Assembly: GCF_028280385.1 (NCBI RefSeq)
Contig: NZ_JANQLX010000001.1
Location: 124,001 to 188,000, forward strand
Length of the DNA: 64,000 bases
Reading direction: 5' to 3'
Source: Allomuricauda sp.
GTDB taxonomy: Bacteria; Bacteroidota; Bacteroidia; Flavobacteriales; Flavobacteriaceae
The position numbers and the translations under genes were made by a program. Each line of letters starts with the position of its first letter. Positions within the stretch are counted from its first letter, which is position 1. The notes under the pieces were generated by a model that had not been told where the DNA came from, searched no databases, and was given only the letters and a program-made list of their open reading frames with translations. Positions 63,708 to 64,000 of the stretch are shown here, piece after piece.

Positions 63708-64000
63708 AACAACTTTTTTGGTGCATTCTAATTGTACTGGTTTCCTGCAAACAAGACCATAAAAAAAAGACAGAACCAACCACTGAGTTACCGGTTAAGG
63801 ATAGCGTTGTAATAAAGGAGCCACAGGGTGCGCCAATACAAAAACTTCGGAGTTTTGAAGGTTTGGCGGACACCACTTTTGTACGGTTGGAGGATTTTAG
63901 CAAAGACTTTGCTTACGATATGCGCTATGCGACCGAAAACAATTTTCTTAAGGCCAAAGTGTACGATTGTGCAGAATGCTATACACGTGCAAAAACGGCC
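63704..64000 (+). CDS. D-alanyl-D-alanine dipeptidase-like (VanX, M15D) lipoprotein, partial
   Basis: The gene is cut by the right edge after 99 codons. The start is a lipoprotein signal (MKQLFWCILIVLVSC). The segment FAYDMRYATENNFLKAKVYD followed by AECYTRAKTA is characteristic of the N-terminus of VanX/DdpX-type dipeptidases. The zinc ligands lie beyond the window. The enzyme would release D-alanine from peptidoglycan dipeptides. Confidence 0.82.
   Translation, partial: MKQLFWCILIVLVSCKQDHKKKTEPTTELPVKDSVVIKEPQGAPIQKLRSFEGLADTTFVRLEDFSKDFAYDMRYATENNFLKAKVYDCAECYTRAKTA

Noticed and set aside
1-64000. tRNA, rRNA, CRISPR, transposase or prophage elements
   Set aside because: None was recognised; the gene content is continuous and uniform in base use.

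Overview
The window looks like a chromosomal segment of a marine, polysaccharide-degrading Flavobacteriaceae bacterium (Bacteroidota). The grounds are AT-rich DNA, three SusC/SusD pairs, lipoproteins with SusD-style lipoboxes, GLPGLI and SMP-30 proteins, promoter boxes of the Bacteroidota type TAnnTTTG, and alginate- and xylan-type enzymes. The genus cannot be decided from the sequence. No rRNA, tRNA, CRISPR array, transposase or phage gene was seen.

Region 1 (1-12063) starts inside a SusC gene. It continues with SusD, two paralogous TlpA-type thioredoxin lipoproteins, an M13 zinc peptidase and a two-domain M16 zinc peptidase, followed after a terminator by dsbD. It reads as an uptake and digestion system for peptides, perhaps disulfide-containing ones, rather than for a glycan.

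Region 2 (12311-29816) is an alginate utilisation locus. It holds an RraA-family protein, a tandem PL7 lyase, KdgF, SusC/SusD, a PKD-domain surface protein, two more PL7 lyases, a GntR/FCD regulator, a hexuronate-type MFS transporter, two SDR reductases and an Nramp-related membrane protein without the metal-binding motifs. A nearly identical 28-bp double palindrome lies before the RraA/PL7 divergon, before susC and before the regulator gene. The regulator is therefore the likely shared repressor, released by an alginate-derived sugar. PL6, PL17, KDG kinase and KDPG aldolase are not in the window.

Region 3 (29817-46544) is a second PUL. It holds SusC/SusD, a duplicated lipoprotein, a GH16, a sugar MFS symporter, a cytoplasmic GH43, a beta-helix protein resembling GH120, a GH26 of the beta-1,3-xylanase type, a PhyH dioxygenase, a Gfo/Idh/MocA oxidoreductase and a LacI regulator. 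Most genes are tightly spaced or overlap by 4 bp. Together with region 5 the best guess for the substrate is an algal beta-1,3- or mixed-linkage xylan.

Region 4 (46688-56478) holds DinB-like and dienelactone-hydrolase-like proteins. A histidine kinase/response regulator pair is divergent from a GLPGLI protein and a TonB-type receptor, with three 10-bp direct repeats between them. An SMP-30 lactonase and a bestrophin follow. Region 5 (56779-62353) is a xylose operon: xylulokinase, xylose isomerase, SSS symporter and a second LacI that is a close paralog of the first. Its promoter shares a composite TTTTCGAAAA/CGTAAA element with the region 3 susC promoter, linking polymer uptake and pentose catabolism. 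The window ends with a 5'-nucleotidase-like HAD protein, an alpha/beta hydrolase and a truncated VanX-type dipeptidase.
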